A stretch of 49,394 nucleotides of DNA from NCBI GenBank assembly GCA_017542125.1, contig JAFXXU010000029.1, positions 1 through 49,394 on the forward strand, given 5' to 3'. How positions within the stretch are numbered: position 1 is the first letter of the stretch; every line of letters begins with the position of its first letter. A model generated the notes under the pieces. It did no database searches, had not been told where the DNA came from, and saw only the letters and a list, made by a program, of their open reading frames with translations. Below are positions 42,588-49,394 of this stretch, in pieces. Made by a program: the position numbers and the translations under genes. Source of the stretch: Ruminococcus sp. GTDB taxonomy: Bacteria; Bacillota; Clostridia; Oscillospirales; Ruminococcaceae.

Positions 42588-43750
42588 TCCATCAGCCCCT
42601 TTGCGATATCACCGTAAGGCGAGAGCTGTATGAGATCGCAGCCGCGGTGTCCCGAGAGATCGGGCCTGTTGTCCTCGCTGCCGCTGATATGGAATATGAC
42701 TACCCGGAGCTGATGGCGCTCCAGCTCCTGCAGCAGGGCTTCGGTGTACTTGTCCCAGGAGGAGAGTATCAGATATACCATAGAGCTGCCGAGGATGTCC
42801 TGCCTCCCGGCAACAGACCTGTAAAGCAGCTTGTGGGTGTTAAGGCTGCTGAACCCGATCTCCGAGACGGTATCGTAGAATTCCTCGAACACGCCCCTGC
42901 TGTCGATATTGAGGCAGACCAGCCTCTGAGCCAGATGGTACTCCGCCGCGGAGATGCTGTTACGCCTGAAATAGTAGGAAATTGCCAGCATAACCTCAAG
43001 TATCTTGTTTTCAGCCGGCAGGAATTCCGCCTGCTCGGTGCTGCTCCGGAAGGTGTCGGTGATGACCGCTATCTCCTGATGATCCGAGCCGGTGAACAGC
43101 CTTGTCATAAGGACGCCCGTTCTGGCGGTCTGGTTCCAGTCGATGAGCCTGCGGTCGTCCCCGGGAACGTATTCCCGGCTGAGAACATCCGGCTCGCTGC
43201 GGCTGAAAGCATTCTCTCTTACCGCATCCGTAAGCTCGATCTCGCCCAGCCTGTCGGTGTTTATCAGCTGCGGCTTCACAAAGGCGCGGATGCATTCCTT
43301 GTTTTTGTATCTCACCCGGAACAGCCGGAAGTAATCCTGTATCTCGATCTCCTTTATGCCGATCTCGTATTCTCCCCGGTATCTGCAAATGAGCCGGGTC
43401 TCCTTTTCGATCCTTGACCCCGGCTTCAGCTCGTATTCCGTCTCGTCGTCAAGATCGGTGATCGCGGAAAAGGAGGAGAAGAACTTCACCCTGATCCCCA
43501 CGAACTGTATAGGGTATTCGTCCACCAGAGCAAAGCGGTATTTGACCGGCTCGTTCACCGTAACGAATCTCTGATCCAGCTCCTGATATATATGGAACAG
43601 CTTATATACTGCCAGCAGATAAAGTGCGGAAACTATGGGGACAAGGGTCAGTGCGGTGAATAACCCGTATGTCACCGCGCCGCCCCAAAAGCTTATCCCT
43701 ATGAGCGAAAGCACCCACAGGCAGCCCCAGGTGATCCTGTTTCTTTTCAT
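42584..43750 (-). CDS. DUF58 protein with N-terminal membrane anchor
   Basis: A 388-residue protein with two hydrophobic segments near the start (WGCLWVLSLIGISFWGGAV and a second before residue 50). The DUF58 signature is REYVPGDDRRLIDWNQTARTG near residue 190, followed by a vWA-like domain (IAVITDTF with the start of a MIDAS-type site). DUF58 proteins are substrates or partners of MoxR ATPases. It is the middle gene of the MoxR-DUF58-transglutaminase unit. Confidence 0.88.
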   Translation of the reverse strand: MKRNRITWGCLWVLSLIGISFWGGAVTYGLFTALTLVPIVSALYLLAVYKLFHIYQELDQRFVTVNEPVKYRFALVDEYPIQFVGIRVKFFSSFSAITDLDDETEYELKPGSRIEKETRLICRYRGEYEIGIKEIEIQDYFRLFRVRYKNKECIRAFVKPQLINTDRLGEIELTDAVRENAFSRSEPDVLSREYVPGDDRRLIDWNQTARTGVLMTRLFTGSDHQEIAVITDTFRSSTEQAEFLPAENKILEVMLAISYYFRRNSISAAEYHLAQRLVCLNIDSRGVFEEFYDTVSEIGFSSLNTHKLLYRSVAGRQDILGSSMVYLILSSWDKYTEALLQELERHQLRVVIFHISGSEDNRPDLSGHRGCDLIQLSPYGDIAKGLME

Positions 43751-43819
43751 ATGATATCCTCTTAATTACCCAAAAACTGCGGTGCCTTTACCGAAGACCC
43801 TGAGCCCGGTGAAAGAACG

Positions 43820-44737
43820 TCACACCGGGACCTTTGCCTTCTTGATGAGCTTTGCTATGATGTCTTCCTTGTTTTCCTTGGCGCTCCTGGCTTCGGAGGT
43901 AAGGGTCAGCCTGTGTGAGATCACAAAGGGCGCCACCGCCTTGATGTCATCGGGTTTTACGAAATCCCGACCCTCGATCATCGCTCTTGCCTGGGATGCC
44001 TTTACCAGAGCCAGCACCGCTCTCGGGCTGATGCCCAGGGTAAAACGCTTTTCCTCACGGGTCAGCTCTGCGATGTTGCGGGCGTAGAGTATCACCTCAT
44101 CCTTGACCGTGACCTTTTCCGCCTGCTCCTTTATTTTTATGACCTCTTCGGCGGTGATGATGCTCTCCACGGTGTCAGCTGTCCTGCCCGCCAGCATATT
44201 CTTGGTCATGCGGAGCTCCTCGGCTTCCTCGGGATAGCCAAGGGTCAGCTTCATCATGAACCTGTCTATCTGAGCCTCCGGCAGGGGATATGTGCCCACG
44301 AAGGTGGCGGGGTTCTGTGTCGCTATCACCATAAAGGGCTGGGGGAGGCTGTGCTTCACACCGCTGACGGTAGCCTGCTCCTCGGCCATTGCTTCAAGCA
44401 GGGCAGCCTGCGTCTTCGGCGAGGTGCGGTTTATCTCGTCGGCCAGGATGATCTGATGCATCACCGCTCCCTCACGGTATTCAAAATCCCCGGTCTTCAT
44501 ATTGAAGACCTCTGTCCCCGTCACATCCGAGGGCAGGGTGTCGGGAGTGAACTGTATCCTTCCGAAATCGCATTTCACCGACCTGGCAAGCGTGGAAGCA
44601 AGGGTGGTCTTGCCTACTCCGGGAACACCCTCCAGCAGTATATGCCCCCCCGCAAAGAGGCAGATCAGCAGGCAGTCTACGGTCTCCTGTTTGCCCACAT
44701 AGTATTCGCTTATATGCTTTCTCAGTTTGTTTATCAT
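43820..44737 (-). CDS. MoxR-family AAA+ ATPase
   Basis: A 305-residue ATPase: Walker A EGVPGVGKTTLA (about 36-47), Walker B ILADEINRTSPKTQAALLEAM, sensor 1 VIATQNPATFVGTYPLPEAQIDRF, and the MoxR lid domain. MoxR proteins act as chaperones for vWA-domain partners. Start has CAAGGAGGAGC upstream. Driven by the promoter at 44794-44822. Confidence 0.93.
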   Translation of the reverse strand: MINKLRKHISEYYVGKQETVDCLLICLFAGGHILLEGVPGVGKTTLASTLARSVKCDFGRIQFTPDTLPSDVTGTEVFNMKTGDFEYREGAVMHQIILADEINRTSPKTQAALLEAMAEEQATVSGVKHSLPQPFMVIATQNPATFVGTYPLPEAQIDRFMMKLTLGYPEEAEELRMTKNMLAGRTADTVESIITAEEVIKIKEQAEKVTVKDEVILYARNIAELTREEKRFTLGISPRAVLALVKASQARAMIEGRDFVKPDDIKAVAPFVISHRLTLTSEARSAKENKEDIIAKLIKKAKVPV

Positions 44738-44793
44738 TAGTGCTCCTCCTTGCCGCTTGCTGCGGCGTCAGCATTCGGATGCCCGATGAGTTC

Positions 44794-44822
44794 ATTATAG
44801 CACATACCGCAATGGAATACAA
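44794..44822 (-). promoter_or_regulatory. Promoter of the MoxR operon
   Basis: Minus strand: TTGTAT (44817-44822), 17-bp spacer, TATAAT (44794-44799). The gene-free stretch 44738-45039 holds this promoter and the divergent one at 44943, and nothing else that I can see. Confidence 0.65.
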
Positions 44823-44942
44823 GGGAATAACTGTAAATTAAGGCAGCACCATTCATTCCTCGGTTTAGCCTCAATATTTTATTGTTTTGACAAAAACACA
44901 TTAAATTTTCATAGATTTCCGTGCAAAGTGACGAGAAAACTC

Positions 44943-44971
44943 TTGACAGAACTGTGAATTGATGCTATAAT
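44943..44971 (+). promoter_or_regulatory. Promoter of the tandem VOC genes
   Basis: TTGACA (44943-44948), 17-bp spacer, TATAAT (44966-44971), about 70 bases before the first start codon. Confidence 0.8.
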
Positions 44972-45039
44972 GGCAATGTCAGGAAAAGCAGGAAAACTCT
45001 CCCTCGCACGATAAAAACCAAAAGAAAAGAGGAACAATT

Positions 45040-45414
45040 ATGAAGATCACATCCTTCAACCCGCTCATTCTCACCGCCGATGCCGAAGCCGCTATCAAGG
45101 TCTTTGAGGACATGGGCTTTGAAAGGCGCCACAAGATCACCATTACCGAGGACGGCAAGGACATAACCACCGTCCGTATGAAGAACGAGGGCGGGTTCTA
45201 TGTTGACGTAGCTCACGTTGCCGGGCTCCCCCGCGATATGCAGCTCATCAGAATGAATGTGGATAATTTCGAGGAGGCCTACGAGTTCCTGAGATCCAAG
45301 GGCTTTGTGAACGTCAAGGGCGACCATACCGTGGATACCAAGACCAACAGATCCTGCATGATGAAGTCGCCTACCGGTTTCGCATTCGATCTTTGCCAGC
45401 ATATCAAGGAATAA
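45040..45414 (+). CDS. VOC-superfamily (glyoxalase-like) protein, first of a tandem pair
   Basis: A 124-residue single VOC domain with the paired beta-alpha-beta-beta-beta layout: FNPLILTADAEAAIKVFEDMGFERRH at the start and AYEFLRSKGFVNVKG then MMKSPTGFAFDLCQH at the end. Metal ligands typical of glyoxalase I are not all clear, so it may be a dioxygenase-like, binding or resistance protein. It is strongly similar to the next gene, evidently a tandem duplication. AGAGGAACA precedes the start. Confidence 0.8.
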   Translation: MKITSFNPLILTADAEAAIKVFEDMGFERRHKITITEDGKDITTVRMKNEGGFYVDVAHVAGLPRDMQLIRMNVDNFEEAYEFLRSKGFVNVKGDHTVDTKTNRSCMMKSPTGFAFDLCQHIKE

Positions 45415-45427
45415 TGGGGAAACAGTT

Positions 45428-45799
45428 ATGAAGATCACAGCTTTCAATCCGCTGATACTCACTAAGGACGCACAGTCCGTAAAAGAGCTTTTCGAGGCTA
45501 TGGGTTTCGAGCACAGGCACACCAAGACCGGTATCAACGATCAGGATATCACCAGCTACGATATGAAGCTCCCCGAGGGGTTCAGAGTTGACGTTACCCA
45601 GGTGCCGATGCCCCAGGATATGACCGTCATCAGAATGAACGTCCGGGACTTCGACGAGGCCTATCAGTTCCTGCTGGACCGTGGCTTCAAGAACGCTCAG
45701 GGCGATAAGGTCACCGACACCGGTTCATCCAAGGCGACGCTTATGGTATCTCCCACCGGCTTCGCTATCAGCCTTGCGGAGCATATCAGAAAAGAATGA
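45428..45799 (+). CDS. VOC-superfamily protein, second of a tandem pair
   Basis: A 123-residue VOC domain, roughly half identical to its neighbour and colinear along its length (FNPLILTKDAQSVKELFEAMGFEHRH; MVSPTGFAISLAEHIRKE). It begins 13 bp after the first gene and shares its promoter. The two may form a heterodimer, since single-domain VOC proteins usually work as dimers. Confidence 0.8.
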   Translation: MKITAFNPLILTKDAQSVKELFEAMGFEHRHTKTGINDQDITSYDMKLPEGFRVDVTQVPMPQDMTVIRMNVRDFDEAYQFLLDRGFKNAQGDKVTDTGSSKATLMVSPTGFAISLAEHIRKE

Positions 45800-45912
45800 T
45801 CAAACAGAATACTATCTTTGCCGACGGCGCACTCTGCGGGCTCCCCAATACCCGCGGGGTGCGCTTTGCGTTCCCGGTGATAAGCAGCCAGCTGCCCCGG
45901 AGGATTGACTAA
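45796..45912 (+). CDS. Possible 38-residue small ORF
   Basis: ATG overlaps the stop of the second VOC gene (ATGA), and the frame runs 38 codons (MIKQNTIFADGALCGL...) to TAA. It has no separate ribosome binding site; translation would depend on coupling. No similarity is recognised. The end lies inside the promoter of the patatin gene. Confidence 0.25.
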   Translation: MIKQNTIFADGALCGLPNTRGVRFAFPVISSQLPRRID

Positions 45913-45933
45913 ACCCGGGCGGTGTGATATAAT
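45905..45933 (+). promoter_or_regulatory. Promoter of the patatin-like gene
   Basis: TTGACT (45905-45910), 17-bp spacer, TATAAT (45928-45933), about 50 bases before the start. Confidence 0.7.
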
Positions 45934-45984
45934 ACTATCATCAATCGGTCGGGGTAGCCCGCCGGGAAAGGCGATAACAGGCTT

Positions 45985-46845
45985 ATGGATGAACAGATAA
46001 AAAGAGGTCTCGTACTGGAGGGCGGCGCTATGCGCGGGCTCTTTTCGGCGGGAGTGCTGGATGTATTTATGGAGAACGGCATCCAATTTGAGGGGATGGC
46101 GGGTATCTCCGCCGGGGCGATCTTCGGGCTGAATTTCAAGTCCCACCAGATAGGCAGGGCGATACGATACAACAAGCGCTTCTGCAAGGATAAGCGCTAT
46201 TGCAGCCTGCGCTCCCTGTTTTTCACCGGCGACCTCTACGGCGTTAAGTTCTGCTATTCGGAGCTGCCCGAAAAGCTGGATGTCTTTGATACCGAGACCT
46301 TTGCAAAGGACCCGACGGAGTTCTTCGTGGGGGCTACCGATGCCTCAACCGGCAAGGCAGTCTATCACCGCTTGACCGACGGCGGCAAAAGGGATATGCG
46401 CTGGATACGGGCTTCCGGCTCCATGCCGCTGGTGTCCCGCCCCGTAAGGGTCGGCAAGCGCCTGCTGCTGGACGGCGGCATTGCGGATTCAGTACCTTTT
46501 GAGTTTATGGAGCGTCAGGGCTATGACCGCAATGTTATCATCCTCACCCAGCCCGACGGATATTTCAAGGAGCCCCCCCCTCATCCTGGAGTGATAGAGT
46601 TCCTGCTGCGCAGATATCCTAAGACCGCCGAGGCGATGATCGCCCGCAGCGATATGTATAACGGTCAGATGCTGGGCATAAAGCAGCGCGAGGAGGAGGG
46701 CAGAGCCCTGGTCATCCGTCCCCGGGAGAGCCTGGGCATCAGCCGCACGGAGAATGATCCCTCGGAGCTGGAGCGGGTCTATCAGGAGGGCCGCCGTATC
46801 TGCGAAGAGCGGCTTGACGAGATAAAAGAATTCCTGGGGGAGTGA
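45985..46845 (+). CDS. Patatin-like phospholipase
   Basis: A 286-residue cytosolic serine hydrolase. The oxyanion loop is GGAMRG (residues 13-18), the nucleophile Ser42 lies in GISAG, and the catalytic Asp163 in LDGGIADSVPFEF. This is the YjjU/RssA-like bacterial branch, probably acting on acyl esters of lipids. The last 60 residues form a helical tail. The ribosome binding site is weak (AACAGG). It has its own promoter and terminator. Confidence 0.9.
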   Translation: MDEQIKRGLVLEGGAMRGLFSAGVLDVFMENGIQFEGMAGISAGAIFGLNFKSHQIGRAIRYNKRFCKDKRYCSLRSLFFTGDLYGVKFCYSELPEKLDVFDTETFAKDPTEFFVGATDASTGKAVYHRLTDGGKRDMRWIRASGSMPLVSRPVRVGKRLLLDGGIADSVPFEFMERQGYDRNVIILTQPDGYFKEPPPHPGVIEFLLRRYPKTAEAMIARSDMYNGQMLGIKQREEEGRALVIRPRESLGISRTENDPSELERVYQEGRRICEERLDEIKEFLGE

Positions 46846-46909
46846 GCAGAGCTGTTTTTCACAGAGGGCTGCTGTCACCGCAGCCGGGAGGATCACCGAT
46901 AAGAATATC

Positions 46910-46947
46910 GCCGCCGCGCAGGCTTTTCTGCCGGCGGCATTTTTGTT
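46910..46947 (+). terminator. Terminator of the patatin gene
   Basis: GCCGCCG with one bulged C then GCAG, 6-base loop, CTGCCGGCGGC, followed by ATTTTTGTTTT. The rest of 46846-47183 holds the injection-system promoter and its structured leader. Confidence 0.9.
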
Positions 46948-47044
46948 TTGGGCGGGCAGGGAGGCGCCGATCTTCACGCAGGGATAATATACAAAAAATG
47001 TGTATTTTTTTGATAAAAAATATGACTCTTATAGGGCTCGGGTC

Positions 47045-47073
47045 TTGCATTTTGAACAATTATGTGCTATAAT
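47045..47073 (+). promoter_or_regulatory. Promoter of the contractile injection system genes
   Basis: TTGCAT (47045-47050), 17-bp spacer, TATAAT (47068-47073). The untranslated leader is about 100 nt. Confidence 0.65.
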
Positions 47074-47102
47074 ATAAAAGAATTGTTGCTAATTGGAAGA
47101 AT

Positions 47103-47150
47103 TATGCCAAACGGCTCCCGGCGGGATACCGAAGAGCCGTGAGAGGCATA
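47103..47150 (+). promoter_or_regulatory. Structured 5' leader
   Basis: Nested complementary segments: TATGCC (47103-47108) with GGCATA (47145-47150), and ACGGCTC (47111-47117) with GAGCCGT (47134-47140), with a possible inner CGG/CCG pair. The whole folds into one long interrupted stem within the leader. I cannot match it to a known riboswitch. It could be a regulatory or stabilising element. Confidence 0.45.
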
Positions 47151-47183
47151 TGACCGTACAAGAATATTAAAGGAGTGTTTTCG

Positions 47184-47552
47184 ATGTTTGAGACGGAATT
47201 CAGGTTCACATTACCCAAGGGATATCTGGATATGAACGGCAATCTTCACCGTGAGGGAGTTATGAGACTAGCCAATGCGGGCGACGAGATAATCCCCCTT
47301 AAGGACCCCCGCGTCCAGCAGAATCCCGGGTATCTGACAATAATCATACTTTCTAGAGTCATCAAGAGCCTCGGCACCCTCCCTGCGGTGGATACCCGTA
47401 TCGTTGAGGGGCTCTATACCATCGACCTTGCCTATCTGCAGGATCTCTATTCCAAGATCAACACTATGGATATTCCCGTTTACAGATCCGTCTGCCCCCA
47501 CTGCGGTCAGAAGATCGAGATACCCGTAAATTTTCTGGAAGCCGGAGTATAG
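47184..47552 (+). CDS. Phage-tail-like assembly protein of a contractile injection system
   Basis: A 122-residue protein; start MFETEF follows AAAGGAG at proper spacing. It starts FRFTLPKGYLDMNGNLHREG and contains PGYLTIIILSRVIKSLG, like the tail assembly proteins found at the head of phage-tail-like clusters. One CPHCG motif lies near the end (about 108-112), possibly half of a zinc site. The last codons GTA AAT TTT contain a slippery heptamer. The next gene lies in the -1 frame without a usual start, the arrangement of tail-assembly chaperones such as lambda G/GT. Confidence 0.75.
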   Translation: MFETEFRFTLPKGYLDMNGNLHREGVMRLANAGDEIIPLKDPRVQQNPGYLTIIILSRVIKSLGTLPAVDTRIVEGLYTIDLAYLQDLYSKINTMDIPVYRSVCPHCGQKIEIPVNFLEAGV

Positions 47553-47565
47553 CAGCTTATCCGGC
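47528..47565 (+). promoter_or_regulatory. Probable programmed -1 frameshift site
   Basis: Slippery heptamer A_AAT_TTT (47528-47534) in the frame of the 122-residue gene, 6-base spacer, then a 6-bp stem GCCGGA (47541-47546) with TCCGGC (47560-47565). Slipping back one base puts ribosomes into the DUF6760 frame, which is open from the site to 47728. Both tRNAs can re-pair (AAU on AAA with a wobble mismatch, UUU on UUU). Confidence 0.65.
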
Positions 47566-47728
47566 TGACAGGATCTATGAGGAGATCGCCTTTATCGGCT
47601 ACTATATGCACTGGCCGCACGATGAGATCGCTGCACTCAGTCACAGAGAGCGCCAGCGCTGGTGCAGGGAGATCTCCAAGATAAACAGCAAGCTGAACGA
47701 CGAGCCCGAGAACGCATTCAAGATTTAG
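47549..47728 (+). CDS. DUF6760-like protein, probably made as a -1 frameshift fusion
   Basis: The frame reads AAYPADRIYEEIAFIGYYMHWPHDEI and RERQRWCREISKIN, the signature of DUF6760 proteins of contractile injection systems. It has no ATG, GTG or TTG before the conserved part; the only codon at the expected place is ATA (47549), overlapping the upstream stop as ATAG. It is missed by ordinary ORF finders. The best explanation is synthesis as the tail of a fusion of about 181 residues by -1 frameshifting. Rare AUA initiation is the alternative. Confidence 0.7.
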   Translation: MAAYPADRIYEEIAFIGYYMHWPHDEIAALSHRERQRWCREISKINSKLNDEPENAFKI

Positions 47729-47740
47729 AGGTGAGGCAAA

Positions 47741-48178
47741 ATGGCATCCGCAGATGATCTCATACCCAGTTATTCCTTTGAGGTGACGCTGGACGGCATT
47801 TCCTTCAGCTTTACCAAGGTCTCGAACCTCTCCGGGTCCATCGAGGTGGATACTATCGTCAACGGCGGGAACAACGATGCCCCCGTTGTATTCCGAAAGC
47901 CCAAGCGCAGCCCCGATATGCTGCTGCTCGAAAAGGGCGTCTACACCTCGGTGAAGGATGTGGCAATGGCTCTCTTCAAAGAGGGCACCAAGATCGACGC
48001 GATCAACATAAACGTCCTCCGCAACGGAAAAACTGTGAGGATGTTCTTCATTTCGGGCGGGCTGGTAGTCAGGCGGGAATTCTCTCCGCTGGATTCCATG
48101 GAGAGCGCGGTGTTTATGGAAACGCTCCAGATCGCTCATACCGGGATGACCGAGATCCCTCTGCCCTTCGGAGTTTAA
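47741..48178 (+). CDS. Phage tail tube protein (T4 gp19-like) of a contractile injection system
   Basis: A 145-residue tube protein: YSFEVTLDGISFSFTKVSNLSGSIEV at the start, VVFRKPKRSPDMLLLEKGV, and a C-terminal ESAVFMETLQIAHTGMTEI. This matches the gp19/Afp1-type inner tube subunits of contractile injection systems. Site GAGGTGAGGC. Subunits stack as hexamers inside the sheath; the sheath gene is not in the window and should lie to the right. Confidence 0.88.
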   Translation: MASADDLIPSYSFEVTLDGISFSFTKVSNLSGSIEVDTIVNGGNNDAPVVFRKPKRSPDMLLLEKGVYTSVKDVAMALFKEGTKIDAININVLRNGKTVRMFFISGGLVVRREFSPLDSMESAVFMETLQIAHTGMTEIPLPFGV

Positions 48179-48202
48179 GGCAGAATTGGGGAGGGGCAGT
48201 AT

Positions 48203-49394
48203 ATGAAGCTTACGGCAGAAAAAAGCATAGCCCTTAACCCGCCGATGAGAAGGCTTTCTCTGACGGCGGGCTTTGCTGCGCTTACAAAGGCTGTGAGCTT
48301 CGCCGAGGAGATACTCAGAAAGTACGAAAAATCCGAGGAAGGCCCCGGCTTCGGAGAGACGCTGGTGTTCCTGCGCAATATAAACGGCGAGCTGCGCCGT
48401 GCCGAAGCGGTCAGGAACGAATATCTGCTCACTCTCAGGCTGACGGTCGCCAGACAGCTCTCCGTTACGGGCCAGATCGACAGCCGGGCCATCGGCAGAG
48501 AATATCCCGCAGCAGCGGAGCGTCTCATAGAGCGGATGAGCACCGACCTGCGCAGCTATGACCGTTCCTCCTGGGAGAAGCTCACCGAGCTGCGCCGCCT
48601 GATCGAGAGCGGCGAGGCACTTGAAGCTGTTTCCTCCCGGACAGTCGTAACTGAGCAGGGAGAGCCGCAGCTTCTCAGAGTCGATGCCGCCTCGCTGATA
48701 CGCACCGTCTATGAGAGCCACGAAAGTGAAGCCCCGGAGCTCCGCTCGGCAGCAGTATTGCAGCTCCCTGCGGAAACGCTGCTGTTCAGAACAAATATCC
48801 GCTGCCCCGCAGATGCCGCAGCCCCCGCAGTGACCGCTCCGGAGACCCATTCTTTCACCGAGACCTCACATCAGACCGCTGTTACAGAGCAGAACACAAC
48901 CCTCACCCGTGAGGGCGATAACGTCACCGTTGGGAACGAGATAAACGTCTCGTCGGCTGACTATAACTACAACACCGAGAGCCTTATCCACAGGGACGAA
49001 ACCTCCACCACGACCGAGACCACAGAGCAGAATACAACCCTCACCCGTGAGGGCGATAACGTCACCGTTGGGAACGAGATAAATGTCTCCTCGTCTGATT
49101 ATAACTATAATTCCGAGAGCCTTATCCACAGGGACGAAACCTCCACCACGACCGAGACCACAGAGCAAAATACAACCCTCACCCGTGAGGGCGATAATAT
49201 CACCGTGGGGAATGAGATAAACGTTTCGTCGGCTGATTATAACTATAATTCCGAGAGCCTTATCCACAAGGAAGAAACCTCCACCACGACCGAGGCCACA
49301 CAGCAAAATACAACCCTCACCCGTGAGGGCGATAATGTCACCACCGGGAACGAGATAAATGTCACCTCGGCTGATTATAACTATACCACCGAAA
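48203..49394 (+). CDS. Injection-system-associated protein with 46-residue repeats, partial
   Basis: Open from ATG (GAGGGGCAG upstream) to the window end, 397 codons. Residues 1-215 are a helical, mostly charged domain (KLTAEKSIALNPPMRRL, AFAEEILRKYE-like helix and LRRLIESGEALEAVS) that I do not recognise. From about residue 230 the protein consists of nearly identical 46-residue units rich in Thr, Ser, Asn and Glu (TLTREGDNVTVGNEINV, DYNYNTESLIHRDE, TSTTTET). There is no signal peptide. It lies in the tail operon directly after the tube gene, so it may be a structural, adaptor or length-setting component. The end of the protein is not visible. Confidence 0.75.
   Translation, partial: MKLTAEKSIALNPPMRRLSLTAGFAALTKAVSFAEEILRKYEKSEEGPGFGETLVFLRNINGELRRAEAVRNEYLLTLRLTVARQLSVTGQIDSRAIGREYPAAAERLIERMSTDLRSYDRSSWEKLTELRRLIESGEALEAVSSRTVVTEQGEPQLLRVDAASLIRTVYESHESEAPELRSAAVLQLPAETLLFRTNIRCPADAAAPAVTAPETHSFTETSHQTAVTEQNTTLTREGDNVTVGNEINVSSADYNYNTESLIHRDETSTTTETTEQNTTLTREGDNVTVGNEINVSSSDYNYNSESLIHRDETSTTTETTEQNTTLTREGDNITVGNEINVSSADYNYNSESLIHKEETSTTTEATQQNTTLTREGDNVTTGNEINVTSADYNYTTE
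48891..49394 (+). repeat. 138-bp tandem coding repeat
   Basis: Unit starts at 48891, 49029, 49167 and 49305, exactly 138 bp (46 codons) apart; three are complete and the fourth runs off the edge. Differences between units are mostly at third codon positions, with a few substitutions (for example VSSADY/VSSSDY, VTVG/VTTG), showing selection on the protein. Confidence 0.95.

Noticed and set aside
44840-44855. TTAAGGCAGCACC as a fifth repeat terminus
   Set aside because: Only a few bases match the mobile repeat end, no internal blocks or second terminus follow, so chance is sufficient.
47103-47150. Cyclic di-GMP riboswitch in the injection-system leader
   Set aside because: The conserved core bases and tetraloop receptor of that class are missing; only a paired stem is evident.
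47507-48850. Minus-strand ORF of 447 codons
   Set aside because: Opposite the tube gene and the repeat gene, which have clear family motifs and ribosome binding sites.
48891-49394. Tandem repeats as a CRISPR array
   Set aside because: The unit is 138 bp with no unique spacers, and the whole stretch is one open reading frame with protein-level conservation.

Overview
The window looks like a chromosome segment of a Gram-positive gut anaerobe of the Clostridia, most likely a Ruminococcus-like member of the Oscillospiraceae/Ruminococcaceae. This is inferred from strong AGGAGG-type ribosome binding sites, many sigma-A promoters with exactly 17-bp spacers (TTGACA-N17-TATAAT), the gene families present (Rrf2 regulator, GPH sugar symporter with GH36, C-A-T-C-A-T-R NRPS, MoxR/DUF58/transglutaminase cluster) and moderate GC. 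No rRNA or tRNA gene is visible, so the species cannot be fixed.

Layout. (1) 1-6678: a leftward operon of BspA-type leucine-rich repeat protein, ClpP, CbbX-type AAA+ ATPase, a protein with a sigma-region-4-like segment, and an unknown protein. A short mobile element has split the fourth gene. (2) 7043-8175: an HTH regulator and a decayed gene. (3) 8218-17543: a sulfur-assimilation locus. An Rrf2 regulator is divergent from serine acetyltransferase. A second promoter drives a ThiS-E1-rhodanese fusion, a family 2A (SrpI-type) encapsulin shell, a cysteine desulfurase with a long disordered leader (the probable cargo), a MetY-type sulfhydrylase, TusA, thioredoxin, a free sulfur carrier, a MoeB-type E1 and a JAMM metalloprotease. 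(4) 17859-18979: three or four small leftward unknown genes. (5) 19143-23780: a TPR protein, a DUF1704-type metallopeptidase and a near copy of the MoeB-type E1. (6) 23877-33522: a seven-domain NRPS with a terminal reductase, translationally coupled to a MATE exporter carrying an RsbW-like ATPase domain. (7) 33769-39103: a MurG/MGDG-synthase-like glycosyltransferase, divergent from TetR, GPH symporter and GH36 alpha-galactosidase. (8) 39152-44737: HAD phosphatase and the MoxR-DUF58-transglutaminase cluster. (9) 45040-46845: tandem VOC proteins and a patatin-like lipase. (10) 47184-end: the first genes of a phage-tail-like contractile injection system.

How the genes work together. In the sulfur locus the desulfurase probably sits inside the encapsulin shell and strips sulfur from cysteine. 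TusA, thioredoxin and the rhodanese domain could relay it. The E1 proteins adenylate a ubiquitin-fold carrier, which is converted to a thiocarboxylate, and the sulfhydrylase could load that sulfur onto O-acetylserine (made by the acetyltransferase) or O-acetylhomoserine. The JAMM protease would mature the carrier tail or release product. Both promoters of the locus carry an ATAGG box at the same distance after the -10, suggesting control by the divergent Rrf2 protein.

The strongest leads are the encapsulin plus sulfur-carrier locus; a textbook -1 frameshift signal joining the first two injection-system genes; a 190-bp mobile repeat with GGCAACACC termini and 4-bp target duplications in four copies; and the TPR/metallopeptidase/E1 operon. 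Function calls come from reading motifs by eye; no database search was run.
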